DNA from: Polaribacter cellanae
Lineage (GTDB): Bacteria; Bacteroidota; Bacteroidia; Flavobacteriales; Flavobacteriaceae
DNA: 64,000 nt
Direction of reading: 5' to 3'
NCBI RefSeq assembly: GCF_017569185.1
Contig: NZ_CP071869.1
Location: 2,842,001 to 2,906,000 of the forward strand
The notes beneath the pieces are model-generated. The model worked only from the letters and a program-made list of their open reading frames with translations. It made no database searches and was not told where the DNA came from. The position numbers were made by a program, and so were the translations under genes. Positions 7,204-14,942 of the stretch are shown in pieces. Within the stretch, counting starts at the first letter, position 1. The number at the start of each line of letters is the position of its first letter.

Positions 7204-7863
7204 TTAATAATCAAAATTTGTACTAAAATCCTCCGAATTTTGATGTAAAAAATGCATATCTAAATCTTGTAAAGTATCAGAAAACGAATGTAAATCTTTC
7301 TTTTCTTTCAGGATTTTATCAATGGTTTTTGTGGCATTTTTTAAACGTGTTTCTTTATCACCTTTTAATAGAATATAGTTTTTATTATGAAGTTTTAGGG
7401 CATTTTTAAAAGCTTTAAACATTTCCAAACGTTGTTCTGGTCTGTCACGTAAATCGTCTTCTTCCCAAGGCGTATCTATATACGTTAGTAAATACAAATC
7501 ATATTCGTTTTTATTTGCGGCTTCGTCTAATTTATCGTCTACAAAACCACCATAAAATTCTTGAGAATATACTTTTGTTTCTAATAAATCTGTATCGCAA
7601 ATAAGAATTTTATCTGCTTTTTTAGCCAGCGAATTTTCTAATTTCATTTGTCCGATTGCAATAGGTAATAAATCGTCTTTTTCGCAGGTTTTACGTTCGT
7701 TGTTCCATTTGTTTTGCAAATATTCACGTGCAAATTCAGGTGCCCAAACAGTATTGTAATGTCTTGCTAAATGTCGAGAAAGCGTTGTTTTTCCAGTAGA
7801 TTCTGGACCAAATAAAACAACTTTTACGATGTTAATTGGGTTTTGTGTAAGCTCTTTTTCCAT
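7204..7863 (-). CDS. NadR-like P-loop nucleotide/vitamin kinase
   Basis: This 219-residue protein has a Walker A motif GPESTGKTTLSRHLARHY near residue 20 and the core of the ribosylnicotinamide-kinase domain of NadR (EFAREYLQ, ICDTDLLETKVYSQEFYG, LLTYIDTPWEEDDLRDRPEQR). The NMN adenylyltransferase and HTH domains of NadR are absent. It overlaps the upstream PnuC-like gene by 40 bases, so the two are translated together, which suggests it phosphorylates the vitamin the permease brings in. Nicotinamide riboside is the family default; thiamin is an alternative given the neighbouring TPP riboswitch. Substrate unproven. Confidence 0.82.
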   Translation of the reverse strand: MEKELTQNPINIVKVVLFGPESTGKTTLSRHLARHYNTVWAPEFAREYLQNKWNNERKTCEKDDLLPIAIGQMKLENSLAKKADKILICDTDLLETKVYSQEFYGGFVDDKLDEAANKNEYDLYLLTYIDTPWEEDDLRDRPEQRLEMFKAFKNALKLHNKNYILLKGDKETRLKNATKTIDKILKEKKDLHSFSDTLQDLDMHFLHQNSEDFSTNFDY

Positions 7864-8456
7864 GCTAAATAACCAAAAATGGCGATAAAAGTAAATCCAA
7901 AATATTGAAAACTTGTAAATGTAAATCCTTTATACAAATATAAAGGTACAGAAATTAGATTTCCAACAATCCAAAAAAGCCAATTTTCTACTTTTCGTTT
8001 TGCCATTAACCACATTCCTACAAAGAAAATTCCTGTGGTAATGGTATCTATATAAGCCACCCAAGAAGTCCATTTATCGAAATAATTATATACGATATAA
8101 ACGAAAGCTAATGTTGCTAAAAATATTAAAAAGGATGTTTTTTTCTCTTTAGAAGTTGTCCAAGAAATAGGAGTTACGTGCGTTTCGTCGACTTTACGCG
8201 TCCAAATATACCAACCATAAACGCTCATTATAAAATAGTAACCGTTTATCATCATGTCACCTAAAAGCCCCCATTTTAATAACAAATACACAAAAATTAT
8301 AGTGCTAATCATTCCAGTTGGAAATACCCAAATTTTGTTTTGTTTAGAAAACCAAACTGATAAAAATCCAAAAATTACAGCAATAATTTCGAGCACAATA
8401 TCGATGGTTGCGTATTGTTTATATTGAGAGAAAAAGAAATCAAAAATTTCTGACAT
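7824..8456 (-). CDS. PnuC/PnuT-family vitamin transporter
   Basis: This 210-residue protein has about seven hydrophobic segments and the family signature GYYFIMSVYGWYIWTRK around residue 80. PnuC proteins are facilitators whose substrate is trapped by phosphorylation: nicotinamide riboside for PnuC, thiamin for the PnuT branch, riboflavin for PnuX. The 40-base overlap with a NadR-like kinase fits the trapping scheme. A TPP-riboswitch-controlled TonB receptor lies downstream, so thiamin transport (PnuT) is plausible, but no TPP riboswitch is seen directly upstream of this gene, leaving nicotinamide riboside open. Confidence 0.82.
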   Translation of the reverse strand: MSEIFDFFFSQYKQYATIDIVLEIIAVIFGFLSVWFSKQNKIWVFPTGMISTIIFVYLLLKWGLLGDMMINGYYFIMSVYGWYIWTRKVDETHVTPISWTTSKEKKTSFLIFLATLAFVYIVYNYFDKWTSWVAYIDTITTGIFFVGMWLMAKRKVENWLFWIVGNLISVPLYLYKGFTFTSFQYFGFTFIAIFGYLAWKKSLHKTQLTS

Positions 8457-8489
8457 TGGGTTTTATTTTGAAGGTGTAAATTTAATACA

Positions 8490-8611
8490 TTCTGTCAGTT
8501 CGAGTGATTTTTTCGATTGAAATGAGAAAAAAATTGTATCTAGAATCTTTTAGTTAAGCTATTAGAGATTCTTGCCCGAGTTTATCTTAATCGAAGTCGA
8601 AAGGTAAGAAT
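8490..8611. repeat. Degenerate dispersed palindrome region
   Basis: The intergenic DNA upstream of the PnuC-like gene contains remnants of the TTCGA-type dispersed repeats (GTTCGAGTGATTTTTTCGA near 8497 and CTTAATCGAAGTCGAAAGG near 8585) and inverted AGAATCT/AGATTCT words. I see no riboswitch and no open reading frame here. Confidence 0.4.
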
Positions 8612-8623
8612 TATAGATAGAAT

Positions 8624-9346
8624 CTACTTTCTTAAATCACTAAAAAAACTTTCATCTTTCTCAAAAGCAGTTCCAATAACTACCAAATCTGCGCCCGAAT
8701 TAAAAGCTGCATCTAACTGTTTTTTAGAACGAATTCCACCACCAACAATCAAAGGAATAGAAAGATTATTCTCTACAAGAGTAATAATACTTGTCTCAAC
8801 TGGCACAGTTGCTCCTGAGCCAGCTTCTAAATAAATAAGTTTTTTGCCAGAAAATTCTCCTGCCAAAGCTGTATTTAAAATAAGTGTTTTATTTTCTTGT
8901 GAAATTGGTTTTGTGTTGCTTACTTTTTGCGTGGCAGTTTCTTTTTTTCCATCAATTAAAATGTAACCAGTTGGTATAATTTCTAGTTCTGTTTTTTGTA
9001 AAACAGGAACTGCTTTTATTTGTTGTTCAATTAAATATTCAGGATTTCTACCAGAAAGTAAGCTTAAAAACAGAATTCCATCTGCTTTATTTGAGATTTG
9101 AGAAACATCGCCAGGAAATAAAATTACAGGCAATTGCGTTACTTTTTTAATTGTTGAAACAACAGCTTCAGTTTCATTATTTACATCTGTACTACCACCC
9201 ACAAAAATATGCGTTGCCATAGATTGGTGTACTTTTTCAAAAAAAGAAGAAATATTTTGGAGTTCGATTTTTTCAGGATCTATAAGAACAGCCAATAACT
9301 TTTTGCCTTTTTGTTTTGCTTGTAAAATGTTTTGGTAGATATTCAC
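8624..9346 (-). CDS. Geranylgeranylglyceryl/heptaprenylglyceryl phosphate synthase family protein
   Basis: This 240-residue TIM-barrel protein has family motifs LAVLIDPEK, HIFVGGSTDV, VILFPGDVSQIS, DGILFLSLLSGRNPEYL, LIYLEAGSGA and PLIVGGGIRSKKQL with the phosphate-binding C-terminus ADLVVIGTAFE. Enzymes of this family join glycerol-1-phosphate to a polyprenyl diphosphate, making archaeal-type ether lipid precursors; bacterial versions occur in Bacillus (PcrB) and in Bacteroidetes. The length is normal. It is a single gene, with palindromic DNA upstream of the PnuC gene beyond it. Prenyl chain length cannot be judged here. Confidence 0.9.
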   Translation of the reverse strand: MNIYQNILQAKQKGKKLLAVLIDPEKIELQNISSFFEKVHQSMATHIFVGGSTDVNNETEAVVSTIKKVTQLPVILFPGDVSQISNKADGILFLSLLSGRNPEYLIEQQIKAVPVLQKTELEIIPTGYILIDGKKETATQKVSNTKPISQENKTLILNTALAGEFSGKKLIYLEAGSGATVPVETSIITLVENNLSIPLIVGGGIRSKKQLDAAFNSGADLVVIGTAFEKDESFFSDLRK

Positions 9347-9400
9347 GATTGCGAAAATAAGTTATTACTGGCATATTTGTAATAAAGAAAATTACTTTGT

Positions 9401-10288
9401 TTACAATGTATCAATTTCATAATATTTCTTTCTAAAATTTAAAGGTGTGTAGCCCGTTTTTAATTTAAAGAATTTCGAAAAATAGGCATAATCCGAAAAA
9501 TTAAGCGTATTAGATATATTTGCTAAATTATTTTCGGAATGTATAATTAATCTTTTAGCTTCTAATATAATTCTTTCAGATATTAACTGATTAGTAGTTT
9601 TATTGATCGTTTTTTTTACAACTCTATTCAAGTGTTTTGTTGATATATTTAATTGATTCGCATAAAATTTAGGTAATTTTTTAGTGTAAAAATTTTCGTT
9701 TATTAAATTTTCTAGCTTTTCTAATATTACCAAATAACTTGGCGAAGTAAGTTTTTTAAAATTTACATTAGCAGTGTATGTTCTCGTTAAATCTATATAA
9801 ATACTATTTATAAGGTTTATTATTTTTAATTCTTTTAGTAGTTTTTGTTGTTTGTATTCGTTGTAAATTTCTTTAAATTTAAGATTTAAAGCAGGTATTT
9901 CTTTTTGAGGTAATTCTAATAAAGGCGGATTTTGATTGGAATAAAAAAAAGGAAATGAGCTAAGTGTATGATCTAAAAATTTTAGTTCATAAAGTTCTTG
10001 GGAATGAAAAAAGATAAAACCTTCTGGTTCTTTACTGAATTTCCAAGAATGTGTTTGTCCTGGTTTTAGAAAGAAAACTTTGCCCGAATTTACTTGATAA
10101 GAATTAAAATCAATTTCATGAACACCAGAACCTTCTGTAAATAGTACGCATAAATAAAAATTATGACTGTGTGGTTTTTCAAGCAATTTCTTGTTTAAAT
10201 TAATATGATTTGAGAAAGAGTTTATATAAAAATTATTTAACGATTCGGATTCTTGAAATTGATTAATTTTTAAAATGGGTATTTTCAT
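9401..10288 (-). CDS. AraC-family transcriptional regulator
   Basis: This 295-residue protein has a cupin-like N-terminal sensor (KPHSHNFYLCVLFTEGSGVHEIDF, VNSGKVFFLKPGQTHSW). The C-terminal AraC domain has two helix-turn-helices (FYANQLNISTKHLNRVVKK and LANISNTLNFSDYAYFSKFF) ending KLKTGYTPLNFRKK. It is a DNA-binding regulator with an unknown effector. It is divergent from the DUF983 gene with a 93-base gap. It is only distantly similar to the AraC protein at 2873 and is probably not a recent duplicate. Confidence 0.9.
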   Translation of the reverse strand: MKIPILKINQFQESESLNNFYINSFSNHINLNKKLLEKPHSHNFYLCVLFTEGSGVHEIDFNSYQVNSGKVFFLKPGQTHSWKFSKEPEGFIFFHSQELYELKFLDHTLSSFPFFYSNQNPPLLELPQKEIPALNLKFKEIYNEYKQQKLLKELKIINLINSIYIDLTRTYTANVNFKKLTSPSYLVILEKLENLINENFYTKKLPKFYANQLNISTKHLNRVVKKTINKTTNQLISERIILEAKRLIIHSENNLANISNTLNFSDYAYFSKFFKLKTGYTPLNFRKKYYEIDTL

Positions 10289-10381
10289 AAAAAATGTCTT
10301 AAAAGTACAAATAAAGGAGATTATTTTATATGATAAATATAGCTATATAAGCTTAATTTTGCATAATTTTAAACTTATAAA

Positions 10382-10732
10382 ATGAATAAAATTCTTAATA
10401 TGTTAAAATGTAAATGTCCTAATTGTAAAAAAGGGAAGATATTTAGCAGTAAAAAAAACCGCCTATTATTCCAATTGCCTAAAATGGATGCTAACTGTGC
10501 AGAATGCAATTTTAAATTTGAAAAAGAACCTGGTTTCTTTTTCGGAGCTATGTTTGTTAGTTATGCACTTATCGTAGCAGAAGTTGTAGCTTGCGTAGTT
10601 TTATTTAAATTTTTATTAGATTTTTCTTACCTGAAAGTTATAATTATAACAATTGTAACTCCAGTTTTATTAAGTACTATTAATTTTAGAATTTCTAGAT
10701 CTATTTGGATTCATATGTTTTATGGTGATTAA
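10382..10732 (+). CDS. DUF983 family small membrane protein
   Basis: This 116-residue protein has an N-terminal zinc-finger-like segment with CKCPNCKKGKIF and a second pair in CAECNFKF, followed by FEKEPGFFFGAMFVSYAL and two transmembrane helices. This is the DUF983 pattern, a small two-helix membrane protein with a cysteine-rich cytoplasmic head, common in Bacteroidetes and Alphaproteobacteria and of unknown function. A TAATTTTG -7-like element lies at 10354-10361, without a clear -33 partner. Confidence 0.82.
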   Translation: MNKILNMLKCKCPNCKKGKIFSSKKNRLLFQLPKMDANCAECNFKFEKEPGFFFGAMFVSYALIVAEVVACVVLFKFLLDFSYLKVIIITIVTPVLLSTINFRISRSIWIHMFYGD

Positions 10733-10929
10733 TTTGTAAGTTGTTTAAAAAGTAACAATCCCATAAAACAAAAGCAACTTCATATTAAAAAAAAAATCTA
10801 AAGACTTTCTAATTTGTGAAATCATTTTCACACAATTTAATTTGTAATAATTCGAAAAATTAGTAGCATCAAAACAACCCCATCAAAAAAGCTCAACTTT
10901 AAATTTTAAACCAACAAACTTTAAACTCT

Positions 10930-11556
10930 TTAGCATGCATATACACAAGTAAACCCTTCAAACTCTAAAAACCCGATATTGTAAGAAAATTGTTCTCCAT
11001 TGTATTTAATTTCTCCAGTGGTTTTTTTATCATCAAACTTAAAATCTTCAATATAAATATGGTGTAAGAATAAGAGTTTTTTCTTTCCGTAAATTTTATA
11101 CAAACTCTCTTTTGCGCCCCAAACAATGGTTAGTTTGCTAATTTTAGCATTAACATTTGCAATGGTATTGTATTCTTCAATTGGCGTGAATTTATGCGCA
11201 ATTTTTAAAATTTTATCACGTTGTTTTTCAATATCAATTCCAACATGTAAATCATCAGAAATAATTATTGCAGTAAATGTAAAGGAATGTGTGATGGAAA
11301 TAAATTTTCCATCTTTTAAATGCGGTTTACCAAATGCATCATAAATCAAATCAAAATCTGTATAACCAACCTCTTTTAATAAATGTCTAATACTTAAAAA
11401 ACCTTTTTGATGCAGTTCCGATTTCATTGAATTCAAACGTGTAGCACTACTTTCAGAAAGAGATATTCCGTCCTTTAAAGTAGGAATAGATTCTTCAATC
11501 TTCCAAATCAGTACTTTAGTTGTTTTGTTAACCGATACTATTTTGTAAAGAGCCAT
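10930..11556 (-). CDS. 4'-phosphopantetheinyl transferase (Sfp-type)
   Basis: This 208-residue protein carries the two diagnostic motifs: VGIDIEKQRDKILKIAHKF (Asp and Glu for metal and CoA binding) and WGAKESLYKIYGKKKL (the WxxKES/A signature). Such enzymes move phosphopantetheine from CoA to carrier-protein serines. Its length and motif spacing match the Sfp/HetI-like group rather than short AcpS, so it may serve fatty-acid, polyketide or pigment carriers. It is divergent from ahcY with 63 bases between the starts, so promoter regions overlap. Confidence 0.88.
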   Translation of the reverse strand: MALYKIVSVNKTTKVLIWKIEESIPTLKDGISLSESSATRLNSMKSELHQKGFLSIRHLLKEVGYTDFDLIYDAFGKPHLKDGKFISITHSFTFTAIIISDDLHVGIDIEKQRDKILKIAHKFTPIEEYNTIANVNAKISKLTIVWGAKESLYKIYGKKKLLFLHHIYIEDFKFDDKKTTGEIKYNGEQFSYNIGFLEFEGFTCVYAC

Positions 11557-11576
11557 AATTTTTAATTTCTATGTCG

Positions 11577-11584
11577 TAACTTTG
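11577..11584 (+). promoter_or_regulatory. Candidate -7 element of ahcY
   Basis: TAACTTTG matches the flavobacterial TANNTTTG -7 consensus 35 bases before the ahcY start. No TTG occurs at the expected 17-20 base distance upstream, so support is partial. Confidence 0.4.
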
Positions 11585-11619
11585 TGCCTTGAAAATTTTA
11601 GAACATAAATATACATAAA

Positions 11620-12927
11620 ATGAGCACAAATACAGCATACGTTCCATTTAAAGTTAAAGATATTTCTTTGGCAGATTGGGGAAGAAAAGAAATTGAATTG
11701 GCAGAAGCAGAAATGCCAGGATTAATGAGTTTAAGAGAAGAGTATGGAGATAGCCAACCTTTAAAAGGAGCAAGAATTGCTGGTTGTTTGCATATGACCA
11801 TTCAAACTGCGGTTTTAATAGAAACTTTACAAGCTTTAGGTGCAGAAGTTACTTGGAGTTCTTGCAATATTTTTTCTACTCAAGACCAAGCTGCTGCTGC
11901 AATTGCTGCAACAGGAACGCCTGTTTATGCGTGGAAAGGAATGAATGAAGAAGAATTCGATTGGTGTATTGAGCAAACGTTGTTTTTTGGTGAAGACAAA
12001 AAACCGTTAAATATGATTTTAGATGATGGTGGAGATTTAACCAATATGGTTTTAGATCGTTATCCAGAATTGGCTGCAGAAATTAATGGATTATCTGAAG
12101 AAACTACAACAGGAGTTCACAGATTATATGAGCGTGTAAAAAACGGAACATTGCCAATGCCAGCAATAAATATTAACGATTCTGTTACAAAATCGAAATT
12201 CGATAATAAATATGGTTGTAAAGAAAGTGCAGTAGATGCAATTCGTAGAGCAACAGATATTATGTTAGCAGGAAAACGTGTAACTGTTTGTGGTTATGGA
12301 GATGTTGGTAAAGGAACAGCAGCTTCTTTTAAAGGAGCAGGTTCAATAGTTACAGTTACAGAAATCGACCCAATTTGTGCATTGCAAGCAGCAATGGATG
12401 GTTTCGAAGTAAAGAAATTAGAAACGGTTGTTGCAACTTCCGATATTATTATTACAACAACTGGAAATAAAGGAATTGTTCGTGGAGAACATTTCGAAGC
12501 AATGAAAGACAAGGTTATTGTTTGTAATATTGGTCATTTCGATAACGAAATTGATGTTCCTTATTTAAACGCAAACAGCAAAAAAGTTGAAATTAAACCA
12601 CAGGTAGACAAATATAACATCAATGGAAAAGACATTATTTTGTTGGCAGAAGGACGTTTGGTAAATTTAGGATGTGCAACTGGTCACCCAAGTTTTGTTA
12701 TGTCTAACTCATTTACAAACCAAACTTTGGCACAAATAGAATTGTGGAACAATGCAGCTGCTTACGAGAATAAAGTATATATGTTACCAAAACATTTAGA
12801 TGAAAAAGTAGCCAAATTACACTTAGCAAAAATAGGAGTAGAGTTAACAGAATTAAGTAAAGAACAAGCCAATTATATTGGTGTAACTGTAGAAGGGCCT
12901 TATAAACCAGAGCATTATAGGTACTAA
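11620..12927 (+). CDS. ahcY: Adenosylhomocysteinase (SAH hydrolase)
   Basis: This 435-residue, NAD-dependent cytosolic enzyme splits S-adenosylhomocysteine into adenosine and homocysteine, closing the methyl cycle. Seen motifs: the substrate domain [51 protein letters not shown], the Rossmann loop [12 protein letters not shown] (NAD site), and the C-terminal dimer tail [18 protein letters not shown]...PYKPEHYRY. The length is standard. It is a single-gene unit with a hairpin downstream (13026-13078). Its presence implies the SahH route rather than the Pfs/LuxS route. Confidence 0.97.
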   Translation: MSTNTAYVPFKVKDISLADWGRKEIELAEAEMPGLMSLREEYGDSQPLKGARIAGCLHMTIQTAVLIETLQALGAEVTWSSCNIFSTQDQAAAAIAATGTPVYAWKGMNEEEFDWCIEQTLFFGEDKKPLNMILDDGGDLTNMVLDRYPELAAEINGLSEETTTGVHRLYERVKNGTLPMPAININDSVTKSKFDNKYGCKESAVDAIRRATDIMLAGKRVTVCGYGDVGKGTAASFKGAGSIVTVTEIDPICALQAAMDGFEVKKLETVVATSDIIITTTGNKGIVRGEHFEAMKDKVIVCNIGHFDNEIDVPYLNANSKKVEIKPQVDKYNINGKDIILLAEGRLVNLGCATGHPSFVMSNSFTNQTLAQIELWNNAAAYENKVYMLPKHLDEKVAKLHLAKIGVELTELSKEQANYIGVTVEGPYKPEHYRY

Positions 12928-13025
12928 ATAGTTTATTAGTTTTTTGGTTGTTAGCGATTAGTAGTAGCTTGAATTTAAAAACTAAATACTATTTCGACCT
13001 TCTGGAGAAATCTCATAAAACACGA

Positions 13026-13078
13026 AAACTCTTTCACTGGAGCTGAATTTATTTCAGTTTCTTTGAAGGAGTTTTTTT
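13026..13078 (+). terminator. Imperfect hairpin with T-run downstream of ahcY
   Basis: AAAACTCTTTCA... pairs with ...TTGAAGGAGTTTT around a CTGAA/TTCAG inner stem, followed by TTTTTTT. It starts about 100 bases after the ahcY stop. The stem has bulges, so strength is uncertain. Confidence 0.5.
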
Positions 13079-13152
13079 ATTTGGGCGTTTTAACAGGCTG
13101 GAATTTATCTTGAGCGAAGTCGAAAGGCTATATCTTTTTTACGAAAAATAAA

Positions 13153-13258
13153 AAAAGATGTCGTTTCTATCCTTAACGCAGCTTTTAGCATTTTAATAAG
13201 CATACAGTCACATCGAGTGAATTTGATTTTTCATCAAATTTGTATCGAGATGTTTTTT
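13153..13258 (+). repeat. 106-base direct repeat, copy 1 (left of the PIN toxin-antitoxin pair)
   Basis: It begins AAAAGATGTCGTTTCTATCC and ends TGTATCGAGATGTTTTTT. It matches 14026-14131 at 104 of 106 positions, with no gaps. The right part forms a hairpin (AATTTGAT TTTTC ATCAAATT extended by TCGA-type flanks). No open reading frame lies inside. Confidence 0.9.
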
Positions 13259-13345
13259 AAACTCTACATAAGAATTTCCAGTTTTTAGAATATAGCTAAC
13301 TTACAAATAATACAAAAATTAAGTATATTGCATAAAAAATTAAAA

Positions 13346-13588
13346 ATGGCAAGTTTAACAATATCAAATAAAATTTTAGAAAAGTATTTTGGTTATTTAA
13401 AAAACTTAGATAATAATGCCAAAAAGAATTTAATTATCAAGCTTACAAAATCTATAGAAATCAAATCAAAAAAAGAGTTTGATGTCAAATCAATTTTTGG
13501 GGCTTGGGAAGATGAAAGAACTTCAGATGAAATAATTGGTGAGATTAAATCTTCAAGAATCGAAAAGCAAAATACAGCAAGTTTATAA
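13346..13588 (+). CDS. Antitoxin of a PIN-domain toxin-antitoxin pair
   Basis: This is an 80-residue protein if the ATG at 13346 is used; an in-frame TTG lies 18 bases upstream but ATG is preferred. The sequence is rich in Lys, Ile and Ser, begins MASLTISNKILEKYFGYLK, and ends with an acidic segment SIFGAWEDERTSDEIIGEIK, a pattern typical of short antitoxins whose C-terminus wraps the toxin. I cannot name a DNA-binding family with confidence. Its stop overlaps the toxin start (TAATG), the usual arrangement. It should neutralise the downstream PIN RNase and repress the operon. Confidence 0.75.
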   Translation: MASLTISNKILEKYFGYLKNLDNNAKKNLIIKLTKSIEIKSKKEFDVKSIFGAWEDERTSDEIIGEIKSSRIEKQNTASL

Positions 13589-13986
13589 TGAAATATTTAT
13601 TAGATACTAATATTTGTATTCACCTTTTTCGCGGAAAATTCAATCTAATAGAAAAATTTAAAGAAATAAATTTAGACGATTGTGCAATTTCAGAAATTAC
13701 GTTAGCTGAATTAACTTTCGGAGCAGAAAATAGCCCAAATCCAAAGAAAAACTACAAAATTATTGATGCTTTTTCAGAGCAAGTAAAAATACTTCCAATT
13801 TTCAACTCAATTAAAATTTACGCAAAAGAAAAAGTACGTTTAAGAAAAAAAGGAACAATGATAAGTGATTTCGATCTTTTAATTGGTGCAACAGCAATTG
13901 GAAATGACCTAATTATGATTACAGAAAACGTAAAGGAATTTGAGCGTATTTCTGATATAAGTTTAGAAAATTGGGTAATTAGATAG
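13588..13986 (+). CDS. PIN-domain (VapC-type) ribonuclease toxin
   Basis: This 132-residue protein begins MKYLLDTNICIHLFRG, the VapC signature. Acidic site residues Asp6, Glu41 (in EITLAEL), Asp96 (SDFDLLIGATAI) and the MITENVKEF loop are all in place, so it should be active. VapC toxins cut tRNA or rRNA and halt translation. It is translationally coupled to the antitoxin. The pair lies between two near-identical 106-base direct repeats, suggesting that it arrived or can leave as a cassette. Confidence 0.9.
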   Translation: MKYLLDTNICIHLFRGKFNLIEKFKEINLDDCAISEITLAELTFGAENSPNPKKNYKIIDAFSEQVKILPIFNSIKIYAKEKVRLRKKGTMISDFDLLIGATAIGNDLIMITENVKEFERISDISLENWVIR

Positions 13987-14025
13987 TATTCTATTTCTAA
14001 ATAGAGTATTTTAAAATAGAAGAAT

Positions 14026-14131
14026 AAAAGATGTCGTTCCTATCCTTAACGCAGCTTTTAGCATTTTAATAAGCATACAGTCACATCGAGTGAATTTGAT
14101 TTTTTATCAAATTTGTATCGAGATGTTTTTT
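14026..14131 (+). repeat. 106-base direct repeat, copy 2 (right of the PIN toxin-antitoxin pair)
   Basis: It is 104/106 identical to copy 1 (13153-13258), in the same orientation; the two differences are single T/C changes. Its last bases overlap the 3' end of the antitoxin-like gene on the minus strand, providing that gene's final codons and stop. Confidence 0.9.
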
Positions 14132-14382
14132 GAATAAGTTTTTAAAGAAGCAATTTTACTTTTAACAGCGTTTATTACTTCTTTGTGAGAAAGAATATTT
14201 CCATTTTCTAAATCTTGTAAACCTTTAGAAATAGACTTTTTTTCAGCAGAAGAAAGTTCATGATGCCAATCATTATTTGAAGTTTTACCAGATAAAACTT
14301 CACGAATTTTTTTGATTACAGTAGTGTTTTGCAACTCTATAATTTGCTGAATTAAATGATATTTTTCTGATTGGATATTCAA
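14107..14382 (-). CDS. Orphan antitoxin-like protein (toxin partner missing)
   Basis: This 91-residue protein has a central segment DWHHELSSAEKKSISKGLQDLENGNILSHKEV that resembles the short antitoxin-like proteins that precede ParE/RelE toxins in Bacteroidetes (WxELSxxEKxSIxxGLxDxExGxxxSHxEV). A toxin would be expected immediately downstream, but that position is occupied by the 106-base repeat, and the last residues (about KNISIQI) are encoded by the repeat. It may be a remnant of a broken module or a solitary antitoxin. No toxin remnant is visible between the repeats besides the PIN gene. Confidence 0.65.
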   Translation of the reverse strand: MNIQSEKYHLIQQIIELQNTTVIKKIREVLSGKTSNNDWHHELSSAEKKSISKGLQDLENGNILSHKEVINAVKSKIASLKTYSKNISIQI

Positions 14383-14446
14383 ATCTAATAAATATGCTAA
14401 AAGTTTTCGTTGTTTTTAATTACCTTTAAAAAAACAAAAAATCTAA

Positions 14447-14914
14447 ATGAAAACAAACACTTCAACTTTAGAAAACCAATTAACTCAAATAGAAAATTAT
14501 ATTCCATATTTCGAGCGTATAAATACAAAAGCTTCAAAAGCGAATGTTGCTTGGCATTTAGACCATAGTTTAAAAGTCATAAATTCTGTTGTTGGTGTTT
14601 TACAAAATTCAAACCCAAATTTGTATAAAGACAATTTTAGTTTCTTAGGAAAAGTATTGTTAAAGTTTAACTTTTTTCCAAAAGGAAAAGCAAAAGCACC
14701 AAAACATGTTTTGCCTCCAGAAATTGTTTTAAAAGAAGATATTATTTCTCAGTTAGTTTTAGCAAAAGCAAATATCAGAGAAATCGAAAAATTAGATGTA
14801 AATGCTTATTTCAAACATCCTTTGTTTGGAAATGTAAATAAGGTAAGAGTTATTCCTTTTTTAAAAGCCCATACAAATCATCATTTAAAAATTGTAAAAA
14901 GTATTTTAAAATAG
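14447..14914 (+). CDS. DUF1569 / DinB-like four-helix protein
   Basis: This 155-residue protein has the helical layout and spaced histidines of the DinB/DUF1569 superfamily: NVAWHLDHSLKVINSV near residue 35, and the C-terminal FLKAHTNHHLKIVKSILK. These histidines would form a metal site. The family is related to mycothiol- or bacillithiol-dependent proteins, but the function is undefined. It has no signal peptide. It is 28 bases upstream of the DASS transporter gene on the same strand, possibly cotranscribed. Confidence 0.75.
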   Translation: MKTNTSTLENQLTQIENYIPYFERINTKASKANVAWHLDHSLKVINSVVGVLQNSNPNLYKDNFSFLGKVLLKFNFFPKGKAKAPKHVLPPEIVLKEDIISQLVLAKANIREIEKLDVNAYFKHPLFGNVNKVRVIPFLKAHTNHHLKIVKSILK

Positions 14915-14942
14915 TTATTTTGCAAGAGCTTAATCAACTAAA

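Larger units (their letters stand above)
12928..13345. other. Gene-free stretch: ahcY terminator-like hairpin and dispersed repeats
   Basis: No credible gene lies here. From left to right it holds a TATTTCGACCTTCTGGAGAAA repeat motif of the family seen at 3755 and 42917 (about 12990), an imperfect hairpin with T-run (13026-13078), a TGAGCGAAGTCGAAAGG remnant (13111-13127) and the 106-base direct repeat copy 1 (13153-13258). Confidence 0.6.

Noticed and set aside
8457..8623. A second TPP riboswitch before the PnuC-like gene
   Set aside because: None of the thi-box conserved words (CTGAGA, TGAACCTG) occur on the minus strand here.
13153..14131. CRISPR array
   Set aside because: Only two copies, 106 bases each, separated by coding sequence; no cas gene in the window.
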